This document shows, piece by piece, positions 7,173 through 16,500 of a DNA stretch of 64,000 nucleotides; within the stretch, counting starts at the first letter, position 1, and every line of letters starts with the position of its first letter. The notes below the pieces were generated by a model that worked only from the letters and a program-made list of their open reading frames with translations, had not been told where the DNA came from and did no database searches. The DNA comes from Raineyella sp964402325 (GTDB taxonomy: Bacteria > Actinomycetota > Actinomycetes > Propionibacteriales > Propionibacteriaceae): NCBI GenBank assembly GCA_964402325.1, contig CAYOBI010000001.1:62001-126000 (forward strand). The letters are read 5' to 3'. Made by a program: the position numbers and the translations under genes.

Positions 7173-8699
7173 ATGCGCTTGGGCATCGACTTCGGCACCA
7201 CTCGCACCACCGCAGCGAGCGTCGATCGCGGCAACTACCCGGTGGTCAGCTTCCTGGACCCGGCCGGGGACTCGCACGAATACTTCCCCTCCGTCGTCGC
7301 CCTCGTCGGCGACGGCTACCGCTACGGCTTCGAGGCGCTGGAGGCCGCCGAGCAGGGCGCTCCTCTGCTCCGGTCGTTCAAGCGGGCCCTCGGCGCCGGC
7401 GACGTGAACGCCGACTCCACCATCACCGTCGGCGACCGCGAGGTGCTGCTGCTCGACCTGCTCACCGGGTTCCTGGTGGCCGTCCGGGACGCCCTGGCGA
7501 CGGACTCGAGCGTCGCCGACGCGTACGATCCGGTGACCGCGGAGGCGACGGTGGTCGCCGTCCCGGCCCATGCCCACGGCGCCCAGCGCTTCCTCACCCT
7601 GGAGGCCTTCCGACGGGCCGGGATCTCGGTCACCGCGATGATCAACGAGCCCTCGGCGGCAGGCTTCGAGTACACCCACCGCCAGGGCCGGACGCTGAAC
7701 TCCAAGCGGACCCGGGTGATCGTCTACGACCTCGGCGGGGGCACGTTCGACGCCTCGCTGGTCAACGTCGACGGCATCGACCACGAGATCGTCGGGTCGC
7801 TCGGCCTCAACATGCTCGGCGGCGACGACTTCGACGCGGTGCTGGCCGACTGCGCCCTCGAGGCGGCGGGGCGTACCCCCGACGACCTCGACCTGCCCAC
7901 GTACGTCCGACTCCTCGACGACTGCCGGGACGCGAAGGAGCACCTCTCCCCGCAGTCGCGGCGGATCCCGGTCGAGGTCGACGGCCAGCCGGTGATCGTC
8001 CGGGTCGAGGACTTCTACACCCGGGCGACCCCGCTGGTGGAGGCGTCGCTGCAGGCGATGTCGCCCCTGGTGGAGGACCTCGAGGGGGACGCGCCGTTGG
8101 CCGCCGACATCGCCGGCATCTACCTGGTCGGCGGGGCCTCCGGGCTGCCGCTGGTCCCGCGCCTGCTGAAGGACAGGTTCGGCCGACGGGTGCACCGCTC
8201 CCCCTACCCCGCCGCGTCCACCGCCATCGGGCTGGCGATCGCCGCCGACGACGAGGCCGGGTACTCGCTGGCCGACCGGCTGTCCCGGTGGTTCGGCGTG
8301 TTCCGCGAGGGCGACGCGGGCTCCACCGTGAGCTTCGACCCGATCCTGGGGCGCGACCAGCCGATCCCGGACCACGGCGACCTGGTCATCACCCGGCGCT
8401 ACCGGGCCGCCCACAACGTCGGCTGGTACCGGTTCGTCGAGTACACCGAGGTCGATCCGGCCGGCGAGCCGCGTGGTGACATCGCCCCCGTCGCCCAGAT
8501 CGTCTTCCCCTTCGATCCCGCACTGCAGGCCGAGGGCATCGACGTCGAGACGGTCCCGGTGTCCCGTGCGCAGGGTCCGATGGTCGAGGAGCACTACGCG
8601 ATCGACGCCAACGGCATCGTCCGGGTCCGGATCACCGACCTGACCACGGGCTACACCCGGACGCACGCGTTCAGTCGACCCCTCGCCGAGGCCGCCTGA
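7173..8699 (+). CDS. Hsp70 family ATPase (DnaK-like, non-canonical)
   Basis: A 508-residue actin/Hsp70-fold protein. The phosphate-1 motif is LGIDFGTTRTT at the N-terminus, phosphate-2 is VYDLGGGTFDASL (about residues 188-200), and the adenosine motif is the later LVGGASGLPLVPRLL. The INEPSAAGFEY segment is the usual Hsp70 'NEPTAAA' region. The nucleotide-binding domain takes up about 380 residues; only about 125 remain, predicted as beta-rich (a MVEEHYAIDANGIVRVRITD motif), so a complete DnaK substrate-binding lid is missing. No grpE, dnaJ or clpB flank it, so it is not the housekeeping dnaK. Client unknown. Confidence 0.85.
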   Translation: MRLGIDFGTTRTTAASVDRGNYPVVSFLDPAGDSHEYFPSVVALVGDGYRYGFEALEAAEQGAPLLRSFKRALGAGDVNADSTITVGDREVLLLDLLTGFLVAVRDALATDSSVADAYDPVTAEATVVAVPAHAHGAQRFLTLEAFRRAGISVTAMINEPSAAGFEYTHRQGRTLNSKRTRVIVYDLGGGTFDASLVNVDGIDHEIVGSLGLNMLGGDDFDAVLADCALEAAGRTPDDLDLPTYVRLLDDCRDAKEHLSPQSRRIPVEVDGQPVIVRVEDFYTRATPLVEASLQAMSPLVEDLEGDAPLAADIAGIYLVGGASGLPLVPRLLKDRFGRRVHRSPYPAASTAIGLAIAADDEAGYSLADRLSRWFGVFREGDAGSTVSFDPILGRDQPIPDHGDLVITRRYRAAHNVGWYRFVEYTEVDPAGEPRGDIAPVAQIVFPFDPALQAEGIDVETVPVSRAQGPMVEEHYAIDANGIVRVRITDLTTGYTRTHAFSRPLAEAA

Positions 8700-8702
8700 G
8701 CC

Positions 8703-9191
8703 TCAGGCGCCGGCCGAGGCCGACGGGGAGGCAGTGGTCGACGGGGACGAGGTCGAGGGCGACCAGGGCGCCGTCGGGGTGGTGAGGGCCGGGGTGTGCA
8801 CCGACAGCCTGTTGCCGCTGACGGTCACCGGGTACTCGGCCAGGGCCCTGACCGCGGGGCCGTGCACCGGGTGCCCGTCGGTGATCGAGTAGCGGCTGCC
8901 GTGGCAGTCGCACTGGATCTGCTGGTCCTTGACCCGGGCCACCTGGCAGCCGGCGTGGGCACAGATGTTGGTGAAGGCGTGGAACTGCCCGGCCGTGGGC
9001 TGGGTGATCACGTACTTGCCCTTGGTCAGGACGATGCCACCGCCCACCGGGATCTCACCGGTCGGGAGGTCCTCCCCGGTCTGTTGGGCGGCGGTGCTGC
9101 AGCCGCCGAGGAAAGACGAACCGGCGACCGCAGCAGCGGCCAGTCCGGTGGCGCTGAGGACACTGCGGCGGGTGAAGAACGACACAGCCAT
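8703..9191 (-). CDS. Rieske [2Fe-2S] lipoprotein
   Basis: A 162-residue exported iron-sulfur protein. The N-terminus has a twin-arginine-like TRRSVLSAT (residues 7-15), a hydrophobic segment and a lipobox ending FLGGC with Cys31 as lipidation site. The Rieske domain (about residues 45-135) has C77-A-H79-A-G-C82 and C94-D-C96-H97-G-S; cluster ligands would be Cys77, His79, Cys94 and His97, with Cys82 and Cys96 able to form the stabilising disulfide of bc1-type Rieske proteins. The C-terminal 25 residues are Ser/Thr/Pro-rich. The gene stands alone, convergent with the Hsp70-like gene only three bases away, so its redox partner is not visible here. AGGAG precedes the start. Confidence 0.9.
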   Translation of the reverse strand: MAVSFFTRRSVLSATGLAAAAVAGSSFLGGCSTAAQQTGEDLPTGEIPVGGGIVLTKGKYVITQPTAGQFHAFTNICAHAGCQVARVKDQQIQCDCHGSRYSITDGHPVHGPAVRALAEYPVTVSGNRLSVHTPALTTPTAPWSPSTSSPSTTASPSASAGA

Positions 9192-9285
9192 GACGGACTC
9201 CTGGATGACGGCGAGCCCGGGGCTCCGAAGCCCGGGGCCCGGGCGACAACCTGTGATCCATGCTAGGACAGGCCAGAATGGGCGG

Positions 9286-9939
9286 GTGAGAACTCACAGC
9301 ATCATCTGGGACATGGGCGGCACGCTGATCGACACCTACCCGTCGGTGGACCGTACCCTCGCCGCGGTCGCCGCCCGCCACGGACACGCCCTGGCGGAGG
9401 CGGACGTGGCCCGGATGACGCGGCACGCGATCGCCTGGGCGATCGACGAGCTTTCCGAGCGGTACGCGGTCCCGCACGCGGAGCTGGACGCGGCGTACGC
9501 CGCCCTCAAGCGGTCCTGGGCCGTCTCTCCCCCGCCGGTGATGGCCGGGGCCCGTGAGGTGATCGACCACGTCCGCCGGATCGGCGGGCTCAACATCGTC
9601 GTGACCAACCGGGACCGGACCAGCGCCGGCGCGCTGCTCGCCGCGACCGGCCTGGCGATGGACGACCTGGTCTGTCCCGGTGACGGCTACCCGCGCAAGC
9701 CCGACCCGGCGATGTACCGCGCTGTGCTGGACCGCAACCACCTCGACCCGGCCGACTGCCTGGCGGTCGGTGACCGGGCGATCGACGCCGTCGCCTCGGA
9801 GCAGGTCGGCGTGCGGTGCGTGATCCTGGAGACCCCGGGGATCCCGGTGGCCGGGGACGGGGAACGGATCACCGACCTGCGCCGGTTGCTCGACCACCTG
9901 GCCCCCGGATCGACCCCGTCTCAGCATCCCTCGACGTAG
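9286..9939 (+). CDS. HAD superfamily hydrolase-like protein
   Basis: A 217-residue protein with a HAD core and a helical cap (about residues 15-85). Motif I reads IIWDMGGTLID: nucleophile Asp9 is present but the position of the second, general acid/base Asp (usual DxD) is Gly11. Motif II is VVTNRD, motif III lies around YPRKPD (Lys), and motif IV is CLAVGDRAID. The altered motif I means that ordinary phosphomonoesterase activity may be reduced or the substrate class different. GTG start at 9286 is preceded by a CAGAAT box at six-base spacing. The last 19 bases overlap the convergent YchJ gene. Confidence 0.8.
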   Translation: MRTHSIIWDMGGTLIDTYPSVDRTLAAVAARHGHALAEADVARMTRHAIAWAIDELSERYAVPHAELDAAYAALKRSWAVSPPPVMAGAREVIDHVRRIGGLNIVVTNRDRTSAGALLAATGLAMDDLVCPGDGYPRKPDPAMYRAVLDRNHLDPADCLAVGDRAIDAVASEQVGVRCVILETPGIPVAGDGERITDLRRLLDHLAPGSTPSQHPST

Positions 9940-10298
9940 TACCAGGCCCCGCCCACCCGCTCGAACCGGCTGCGCTCCCGCAGGATGCCGCGGTCGGCGC
10001 CGACGCGGTAGTGCGCGGCGAAGGTCACCCACCCCTCGGTCGCGCCCGGTCCGCCGTCGACGACGTCGAGCACCTCCAGGCGACGCCAGGTCAGCCCGGG
10101 CTGTGACGTCAGGTCGTCCGGTCGGGTCCGTGCGGCCCAGGTGCGGGCCACATAGGCCAGATCGCCCCGGGCGTACGCGCTGTAGCGCGCCCGCATCAGC
10201 GCCTCCGCCGACTCCGCCGGGCGACTGCCGTCATGACGCGGGCCGCAGCAGTCCCCGTACGGAAGGCCGCTCTGGCAGGGACAGAAGTCGGTCGGCAC
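9921..10298 (-). CDS. YchJ/UPF0225 family protein with SEC-C motif
   Basis: A 125-residue protein beginning with the SEC-C-like zinc motif CPCQSGLPYGDCCGP (cysteines at about 6, 8, 17 and 18), followed by the NTF2-like YchJ middle domain (ALMRARYSAYARGDLAYV). The C-terminus VGGAWYYVEGC is typical. Family function unknown; zinc binding is inferred from the motif. GTG start with GAAGGAG upstream. It ends inside the 3' end of the convergent HAD gene (19-base tail overlap). Confidence 0.85.
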   Translation of the reverse strand: MPTDFCPCQSGLPYGDCCGPRHDGSRPAESAEALMRARYSAYARGDLAYVARTWAARTRPDDLTSQPGLTWRRLEVLDVVDGGPGATEGWVTFAAHYRVGADRGILRERSRFERVGGAWYYVEGC

Positions 10299-10321
10299 GG
10301 GACTCCTTCGGGGGGACAGGA

Positions 10322-10351
10322 CTCGTGCCCGGCCGATCGGCCGGGCACGAG
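10322..10351 (-). terminator. Perfect palindrome downstream of tpx
   Basis: A 30-base perfect palindrome (arm CTCGTGCCCGGCCGA) centred on GATC begins 21 bases after the tpx stop codon. It forms a long stem with essentially no loop constraint beyond the central bases; a terminator for tpx is the simplest reading. Confidence 0.7.
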
Positions 10352-10371
10352 GAGGGAACGGATCGAGGCGA

Positions 10372-10869
10372 TCAGGCCAGGGCGGCCAGTGCGGCGTCGT
10401 AGTCCGGCTCGGTGGTGATCTCCGGGACCAGCTCGGAGTGCAGCACGGTGCCGTCGGTGCCGATCACGATGACCGAGCGGGCCAGCAGGCCCTTCATCCC
10501 GCTGTCGGCGAGTTCGACCCCGAAGGCCGTGCCGAAGTCGGAACGGAACGAGGAGCCGGTCACGACATTGTCGAGGCCTTCGGCGCCGCAGAACCGGCTC
10601 GCCGCGAACGGCAGGTCAGCGGAGGCGCAGACCACGACGGTGTCCTCGAGGCCGGAGGCCAGCTGGTTGAACCTGCGCACCGAGGTGGCGCACACCTTGG
10701 TGTCGATGCTGGGGAAGATGTTGAGGATCACGCGCTTGCCGGCGAAGGTCTCGGCGGTCAGCTCGGACAGGTCGGCCCCGGCGAGGCTGGAGACGGGTGC
10801 CTTGCTCCCGACGACGGGGAGCTCCCCCACGGTGTGGACAGGGGTGCCCTTGAGTGCAGTGGTTGCCAT
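10372..10869 (-). CDS. tpx: Thiol peroxidase (atypical 2-Cys peroxiredoxin)
   Basis: A 165-residue Tpx that reduces H2O2 and organic hydroperoxides in the cytosol using thioredoxin. Peroxidatic Cys60 lies in PSIDTKVCATSVRRFN and resolving Cys94 in ASRFCGAEGLDN, the Tpx spacing. The start ATG at 10869 gives normal family length; the longer upstream frame is not conserved-looking. The adjacent flavodoxin-domain gene on the same strand is 64 bases upstream. Confidence 0.95.
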   Translation of the reverse strand: MATTALKGTPVHTVGELPVVGSKAPVSSLAGADLSELTAETFAGKRVILNIFPSIDTKVCATSVRRFNQLASGLEDTVVVCASADLPFAASRFCGAEGLDNVVTGSSFRSDFGTAFGVELADSGMKGLLARSVIVIGTDGTVLHSELVPEITTEPDYDAALAALA

Positions 10870-10933
10870 GGTCTCTGGCCTATCACGTGTGAGGTGGAGC
10901 ACGCCAGCCTCGCGTGCCGCCCCGTCGGACGGG

Positions 10934-11461
10934 TCAGTGCGGCGGGAGGTGGTCCGGGCCCTGCCCGCGGTCCAGGTCGGCCAGCAGCATCCCCCACTCG
11001 TGGGCGCGTTGCAGCTCGCCGTCGGCCAGCCCGGTGGTGCGCGGGTCGACCTGGAAGGACTCACCGGTCTTGGCCCCGTGGAAGCCGTTCGACTTCAGGG
11101 CCCGGGCCGCGTCCCGGGCGGCGCTGGGCAGGAACCGGCCGGTGGTCCGGGTGTCGAAGGTGCGGACCAGGAGCGTACGCCGCGGGGTGACCAGGTCGAT
11201 CCACTCGTGGATGCCGATCGTGGGGGCGGTCGGGGCCCCCTCGGCGACCGCCTGAGCCCGGGTCTCGGCGGTCGTCATCGCCATGTTGTGGGTCGGGGAG
11301 CCGACCAGCAGCAGCGTCACGTCGTCGGGGATCTCCCGCGGGGCGTTCTCGACGGCGAGCAGGTCGACGTGGTGGCCCTTCTTCGCCAGTCCGGCCCCGA
11401 TGGCTTCGGCGACGTGCCTGGTGTTGCCGAAACTCGACTCGCACACGATCAGTACGCCCAC
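10934..11461 (-). CDS. Flavodoxin-domain protein
   Basis: A 175-residue single-domain protein with the FMN phosphate loop ESSFGNTRHVA (about residues 8-18), then LLLVGSPTHNMAMTTAETR, the usual flavodoxin strand-3 loop, and RTLLVRTFDTRT. The C-terminal 40 residues carry a helical AHEWGMLLADL segment. It is likely an electron carrier or FMN-dependent redox protein; partner unknown. A strong AAGGAGG lies upstream of the ATG. Confidence 0.82.
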   Translation of the reverse strand: MGVLIVCESSFGNTRHVAEAIGAGLAKKGHHVDLLAVENAPREIPDDVTLLLVGSPTHNMAMTTAETRAQAVAEGAPTAPTIGIHEWIDLVTPRRTLLVRTFDTRTTGRFLPSAARDAARALKSNGFHGAKTGESFQVDPRTTGLADGELQRAHEWGMLLADLDRGQGPDHLPPH

Positions 11462-11524
11462 CGCTGCCCTCCTTGGCCCACAGAATGATGGTCCAGTATC
11501 GCCGATCAGGCACCGTCACGACAG

Positions 11525-11571
11525 CCGCCACGCACGGGAGACCCTGCCGGAGGGCCCACCGTGCGTGGCGG
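11525..11571 (-). terminator. Terminator downstream of ilvD
   Basis: Thirteen-bp arms (CCGCCACGCACGG and its complement) separated by 21 bases, beginning about 42 bases after the ilvD stop. The loop itself can pair partly (CCTGCCGGAGGG). Confidence 0.65.
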
Positions 11572-11612
11572 GATGGATCAGCCGGCCCGGGGCCGGGTGC
11601 CGGCCGTTCGGG

Positions 11613-13457
11613 TCAATCCAGCGGGCGGCGGGCGGCGCCCTTGTCGGCGGACTGCGCCAGGGCCCCGAAGATCTTCAGCGCCTGGGAGACTTGGCGCTCC
11701 CGGTTCGCCGGCCGCCAGCCCTGCTGCTCGCGGGCCGCCCGCCGGGCGGTGAGTTCCGCGTCGGAGAGCCGGACGTTGATCGTACGCTCCGGGATGGAGA
11801 TCTCGATGATGTCGCCGTCCTCGATCAGGCCGATCGCACCGCCGGAGGCGGCCTCCGGCGAGACGTGGCCGATCGACAGGCCGGACGAGCCCCCGGAGAA
11901 CCGGCCGTCGGTGATCAGCGCGCACTGCGGGCCCAGGCCGACACCCTTGAGGTACGAGGTCGGGTAGAGCATCTCCTGCATCCCCGGACCGCCCTTGGGG
12001 CCCTCGTACCGGACCACGACGACGTCGCCCGCCTCGATCCGGCCACCGAGGATGGCCTCCACGGCCTCCTCCTGCGACTCGGTGACCTTCGCCGGGCCGC
12101 TGAACGTCCACTGGTCCTGCGGCACGCCCGCGGTCTTCACCACGCAGCCGTCCGCGGCGATGTTGCCCTTGAGGATGGCCAGCCCGCCATCGGCGGTGTA
12201 CGCGTGCTCGACGGAGCGGATGCAGCCGTTCTCGGCGTCGGTGTCGAGGGACTTCCAGCGGTTCGTGGACGAGAACGGCACCGTGGTGCGGACCCCGCCC
12301 GGGGCGGCGTGGAACAGGTCGATCGCCAGGTCGGTGGCCTTGCCGCTGCGGATGTCCCAGGCCTCGAGCCAGCTCGCCAGGTCTGGGCTGTGCACCGCGT
12401 GCACCGAGGTGTCGAGCATCCCCGCGCGGGCGAACTCGCCCATGATGGCGGGGATGCCGCCGGCGCGGTGGACGTCCTCCATGTAGTAGTTGTGCGTGTT
12501 CGGCGCGACCTTGCAGATGCAGGGGGTGTGCCGGGACAGCTGGTCGATGTCGTCCTGGTCGAAGTCCACCCCGGCCTGCTGGGCGGCGGCCAGCAGGTGC
12601 AGGATCGTGTTGGTCGACCCGCCCATGCCGATGTCGAGGGTCATCGCGTTCGCGAAGGCCTCCTTGGTGGCGATGCTGCGCGGCAGCACCGAGTCGTCAC
12701 CCTCGTGGTAGTAGCGGTTCGCCAGTTCGACGGCGAGCGCCCCGGCCCGCTCGAACAGTCCCTTCCGGGCGGCCGCGGTGGCCAAGGTGGAACCGTTGCC
12801 GGGCAGCGACAGACCGATCACCTCGGTGAGGCAGTTCATCGAGTTGGCCGTGAACATGCCGGAACAGGAACCGCAGGTCGGGCAGGCGGACTCCTCGATC
12901 CGGCCGATCTCGTCATCGGTGACGTGCGGGTCGACGGCGGAGACCATCGCGTCGATCAGGTCCAGCCGGGTCTCGGCGGTGCCGTCCGCGTGGATGACGG
13001 CCTTGCCGGCCTCCATCGGGCCACCGGACACGAAGACGGTCGGGATGTTCAGCCGCAGCGCGGCGAGCAGCATGCCGGGGGTGATCTTGTCGCAGTTGGA
13101 GATGCAGACCAGTGCGTCGGCCTTGTGGGCGTTGACCATGTACTCCACCGAGTCGGCGATCAGCTCGCGGCTCGGCAGGCTGTAGAGCATCCCGTCGTGG
13201 CCCATCGCGATGCCGTCGTCCACCGCGATGGTGTTGAACTCCCGGCCGACGCCGCCGGCCTCCTTGATCGCCTCGGCGACGAGCTGGCCCATGTCCTTGA
13301 GGTGGACGTGGCCCGGTACGAACTGCGTGAACGAGTTGGCGATCGCGATGATCGGCTTGCCGAAGTCGTCGTTCGTCAGGCCGGTGGCGCGCCACAGGGC
13401 GCGGGCGCCGGCCATGTTGCGACCGTGGGTCGTCGTCCGGGAACGCAGTTCGGGCAC
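11613..13457 (-). CDS. ilvD: Dihydroxy-acid dehydratase
   Basis: A 614-residue IlvD that dehydrates 2,3-dihydroxy-isovalerate and 2,3-dihydroxy-3-methylvalerate in valine, isoleucine and leucine (and hence pantothenate) synthesis. Cluster cysteines are in the SNCDKITPGM (Cys122) and SACPTCGSCSGMFTANSMN motifs; Mg/lysine region VDDGIAMGHDGM is present. Length is that of the E. coli type. GTG start with GGAGG five bases upstream. No other branched-chain biosynthesis gene is adjacent; it stands between NAD-GDH and a long terminator hairpin. Confidence 0.97.
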   Translation of the reverse strand: MPELRSRTTTHGRNMAGARALWRATGLTNDDFGKPIIAIANSFTQFVPGHVHLKDMGQLVAEAIKEAGGVGREFNTIAVDDGIAMGHDGMLYSLPSRELIADSVEYMVNAHKADALVCISNCDKITPGMLLAALRLNIPTVFVSGGPMEAGKAVIHADGTAETRLDLIDAMVSAVDPHVTDDEIGRIEESACPTCGSCSGMFTANSMNCLTEVIGLSLPGNGSTLATAAARKGLFERAGALAVELANRYYHEGDDSVLPRSIATKEAFANAMTLDIGMGGSTNTILHLLAAAQQAGVDFDQDDIDQLSRHTPCICKVAPNTHNYYMEDVHRAGGIPAIMGEFARAGMLDTSVHAVHSPDLASWLEAWDIRSGKATDLAIDLFHAAPGGVRTTVPFSSTNRWKSLDTDAENGCIRSVEHAYTADGGLAILKGNIAADGCVVKTAGVPQDQWTFSGPAKVTESQEEAVEAILGGRIEAGDVVVVRYEGPKGGPGMQEMLYPTSYLKGVGLGPQCALITDGRFSGGSSGLSIGHVSPEAASGGAIGLIEDGDIIEISIPERTINVRLSDAELTARRAAREQQGWRPANRERQVSQALKIFGALAQSADKGAARRPLD

Positions 13458-13563
13458 TTCTACCTCCGAAGGCTGGTGCGGTGATACGGGTCACCAGACT
13501 AGCCCGGGTGGCGATCCCGGCCGCCGGGTCGCCACCCACTGGCCCAACCAGGGCCGACGGTGC

Positions 13564-16500
13564 TCAGCCTGCCGCCGAACCCGACCGGGACACCGACCGC
13601 AGATGTCGCAGCACGACCGAGACGGCCGCCAGGCCCGGCTCGGGGAGCTCCTGGAGCTGCAGCAGGGAACGGTGGGCCCGCTGGGCGGCCGCGGCGTTGT
13701 CCTGGATCCACTGCCGCAGCCGCTGCTCGACCTCCAGCGTCCCCGGCGTGGTGGCGATCACCGAGGCGGTCAGCGACTTCGCCACCGCGTACACGTCGGC
13801 CCGGACGGCGCTGCGGGCCAGCGAGTCCCACAGCTCGTCGCGCGGCAGGGTGCTGATGCTGGTCAGCAGGCCGTCGACGTCGAACTGCTCGGTGACGGCG
13901 AAGTAGAGCTCCGCGACGTCGGTGAGGTCCTCCTCGGCGCCCCGCGCCAGGTCGGTGATGTCGAGCAGGGCGAAGGTGTCGAGCAGTCCCTCGGCCCAGC
14001 GGGCCAGGTCCTCGGGCACCCCACCCCGGGTCAGCTCGGTGACGTCGGTCTCGAACCGCTGGCGCTCGGTGCCGTGCAGCAGCTGGTCCATCCGCTGCTC
14101 GAAGGCCGCCACGCCCGGCCGGTAGCGGTCGATGTCGCTGCCCAGGTCGCTGTTGGGGGGCCGCTCCAGCAGGATCCACCGGGTCGCCCGGTCCAGCAGT
14201 CGGCGCGACTCGCGGTGCAGCCGGGCCTGGATCCCGGTCTCGGCGACGTTGTCGAGGGCCTTGACGCGCTGCATGAACCTGTCGATGTCGAAGACCTCGC
14301 GGGCGAGCACCAGGGCCCGGGCGATCTCCGGCATCGTCGCGCCGGTCTCCTCCAGGGCCCGCTGGGCGAAGGTCATGCCGCCCAGGTTCACCACCGAGTT
14401 GGCCACGACGTTGCTGATGATCTCGCGCCGCAGAGGGTGGCTGTCCGGCAGCTTCGGGAACCGCTCGCGGATCTGGTGGGGGAAGTAGTTGCGCAGCTCG
14501 TGGGTGAACCAGGCGTCGTCCGGCAGTCGGCTGGCGCTGATGTCCTGCTTGAGGCCGAGCTTGACGTACGCCAGCAGGACAGCCCGCTCCGGGCTGGTCA
14601 GGCCCTCGTCGGCCCGCTCGCGGGTGTGCAGCTCCCGGTCGGAGGGGAGGTACTCGAGCTCGCGGTCCAGCAGCCCGCGGTCCTCGAGGTAGTGCAGCAG
14701 CCGCAGATACGCCCCGAGCCGCTTGCCGCCCCGTTCCCGGGAATGCCCCAGCAGCAGGTTCTGGTTGTAGTTGTCCTCCAGCACCAGCCGGGCGACCTCG
14801 TCGGACATCTCCGCGAGCAGCCGGTTACGCTGCTTGTAGGTCAGCTCACCGATCTGCACCAGGCCGCTGAGCGGGATCTTCAGGTTCACCTCGTGGTCGG
14901 AGGTGTCCACCCCAGCCGAGTTGTCGATCGCGTCGGTGTTGAGGTGGATGCCACGCCGGGCGGCCTCGATCCGGCCCAGCTGGCTGAAGCCCAGGTTGCC
15001 CCCCTCCCCCACCACCCGGGCCCGCAGCTCCGCACCGGTGATCCGGACCGGGTCGTTGGCCCGGTCGCCGATCTCGGCGTCAGACTCGTCGGTGGCCCGT
15101 ACGTACGTGCCGATGCCGCCGTTCCACAGCAGGTCGACCGGGGCCTGCAGGACGGCCCGGATCAGGTCGTTGGGCGACAGCTCGTCGGCGCCGTCGCCCA
15201 GGCCGAGGGCGGTCCGCATCGGCGTGGTGATCGCGATGCTCTTCAGCGACCGTGAGAACACCCCGCCCCCGGCGGAGATCAGCGAGCGGTCGTAGTCCTG
15301 CCAGGATGACCGGGTCAGGTCGAACAGTCGTCGCCGCTCGGCGAAGGACCCCGCGGTGTCGGGGTCCGGGTCGACGAAGATGTCGCGGTTGTCGAAGGCC
15401 GCGACCAGCCGGATGTGTGGCGACAGCAGCATGCCGTTGCCGAACACGTCCCCGGACATGTCGCCGATGCCGATCACGGTGAAGTCGTCGCGCTGGACGT
15501 CGCGGCCCAGCTCGCGGAAGTGGCGCTGGACCGCCTCCCAGGCGCCGCGGGCGGTGATCCCCATCGCCTTGTGGTCGTAGCCGGTCGAGCCGCCGGAGGC
15601 GAAGGCGTCGTCCAGCCAGTACGCGTACGTCCGGGCGATGGCGTTGGCGATGTCGGAGAAGCGGGCGGTGCCCTTGTCGGCCGCGACGACCAGGTAGCTG
15701 TCGTCGCCGTCGTGGCGGACCAGCCGCGGCGGCGGTACGGCCATGCCGTCGACCAGGTTGTCGGTGAGGTCGAGCAGGGCCCCGACGAAGAGCTGGTAGG
15801 CCTCCCGGCCGCCGACGGCCCAGCCCTCCCGGTCCACCGCCGGGTCGGGCAGGCCCTTGGGGTAGAAGCCGCCCTTGGCGCCGGTCGGGACGATCACCGC
15901 GTTCTTGACGATCTGGGCCTTGACCAGCCCGAGGATCTCGGTGCGGAAGTCCTCACGGCGCCCCGACCAGCGCAGCCCGCCGCGGGCGACCTTGCCGAAC
16001 CGCAGGTGCACCCCTTCGACCCGGGGGCTGTACACCCAGATCTCGTACATCGGTTGCGGCTCGGGCATCCCGGGGATCGTCGCCGGGGCCAGCTTCAGCG
16101 CGACCGTCGGCTGGGTGGTGGAGGCGTCGTGCGGGGCCTCCCGGGCCCGCTGGTAGTAGTTCGTCCGCAGCGTGCCGCGGATCACCCCGACGTAGCGGCG
16201 CAGGATCCGGTCCTCCTCCAGCGAGGGGACCGCGCCGATCAGTTCGTCCAGCCGGGCGATGAGCGCGTCCTCGGCCTGTCGGCGTTGTGGGTCGATCGAC
16301 CGTCCGGCGAACCTGTCCGGGTCGAAACGTACGCCGAACAGTTCCACCATCAGCGCGGCGATGTCGGGGTGGGCGAGCAGCACCGAGCGCAGGTAGGTCT
16401 GCGAGTACGCGATGCCGATCTGGCGCAGGTAGCCGGTGACCGCCCGCAGGATGACCACCTGCCGGGAGGTGAGGCCGGCGAGCAGCACCAGACCCTCGAG

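Noticed and set aside
11283..13484. A 733-residue plus-strand frame over ilvD
   Set aside because: Low-complexity composition with no domain; the opposite strand is a full-length IlvD. Similar long antisense frames over GDH, cysN, sir, lpd and metX were rejected for the same reason.
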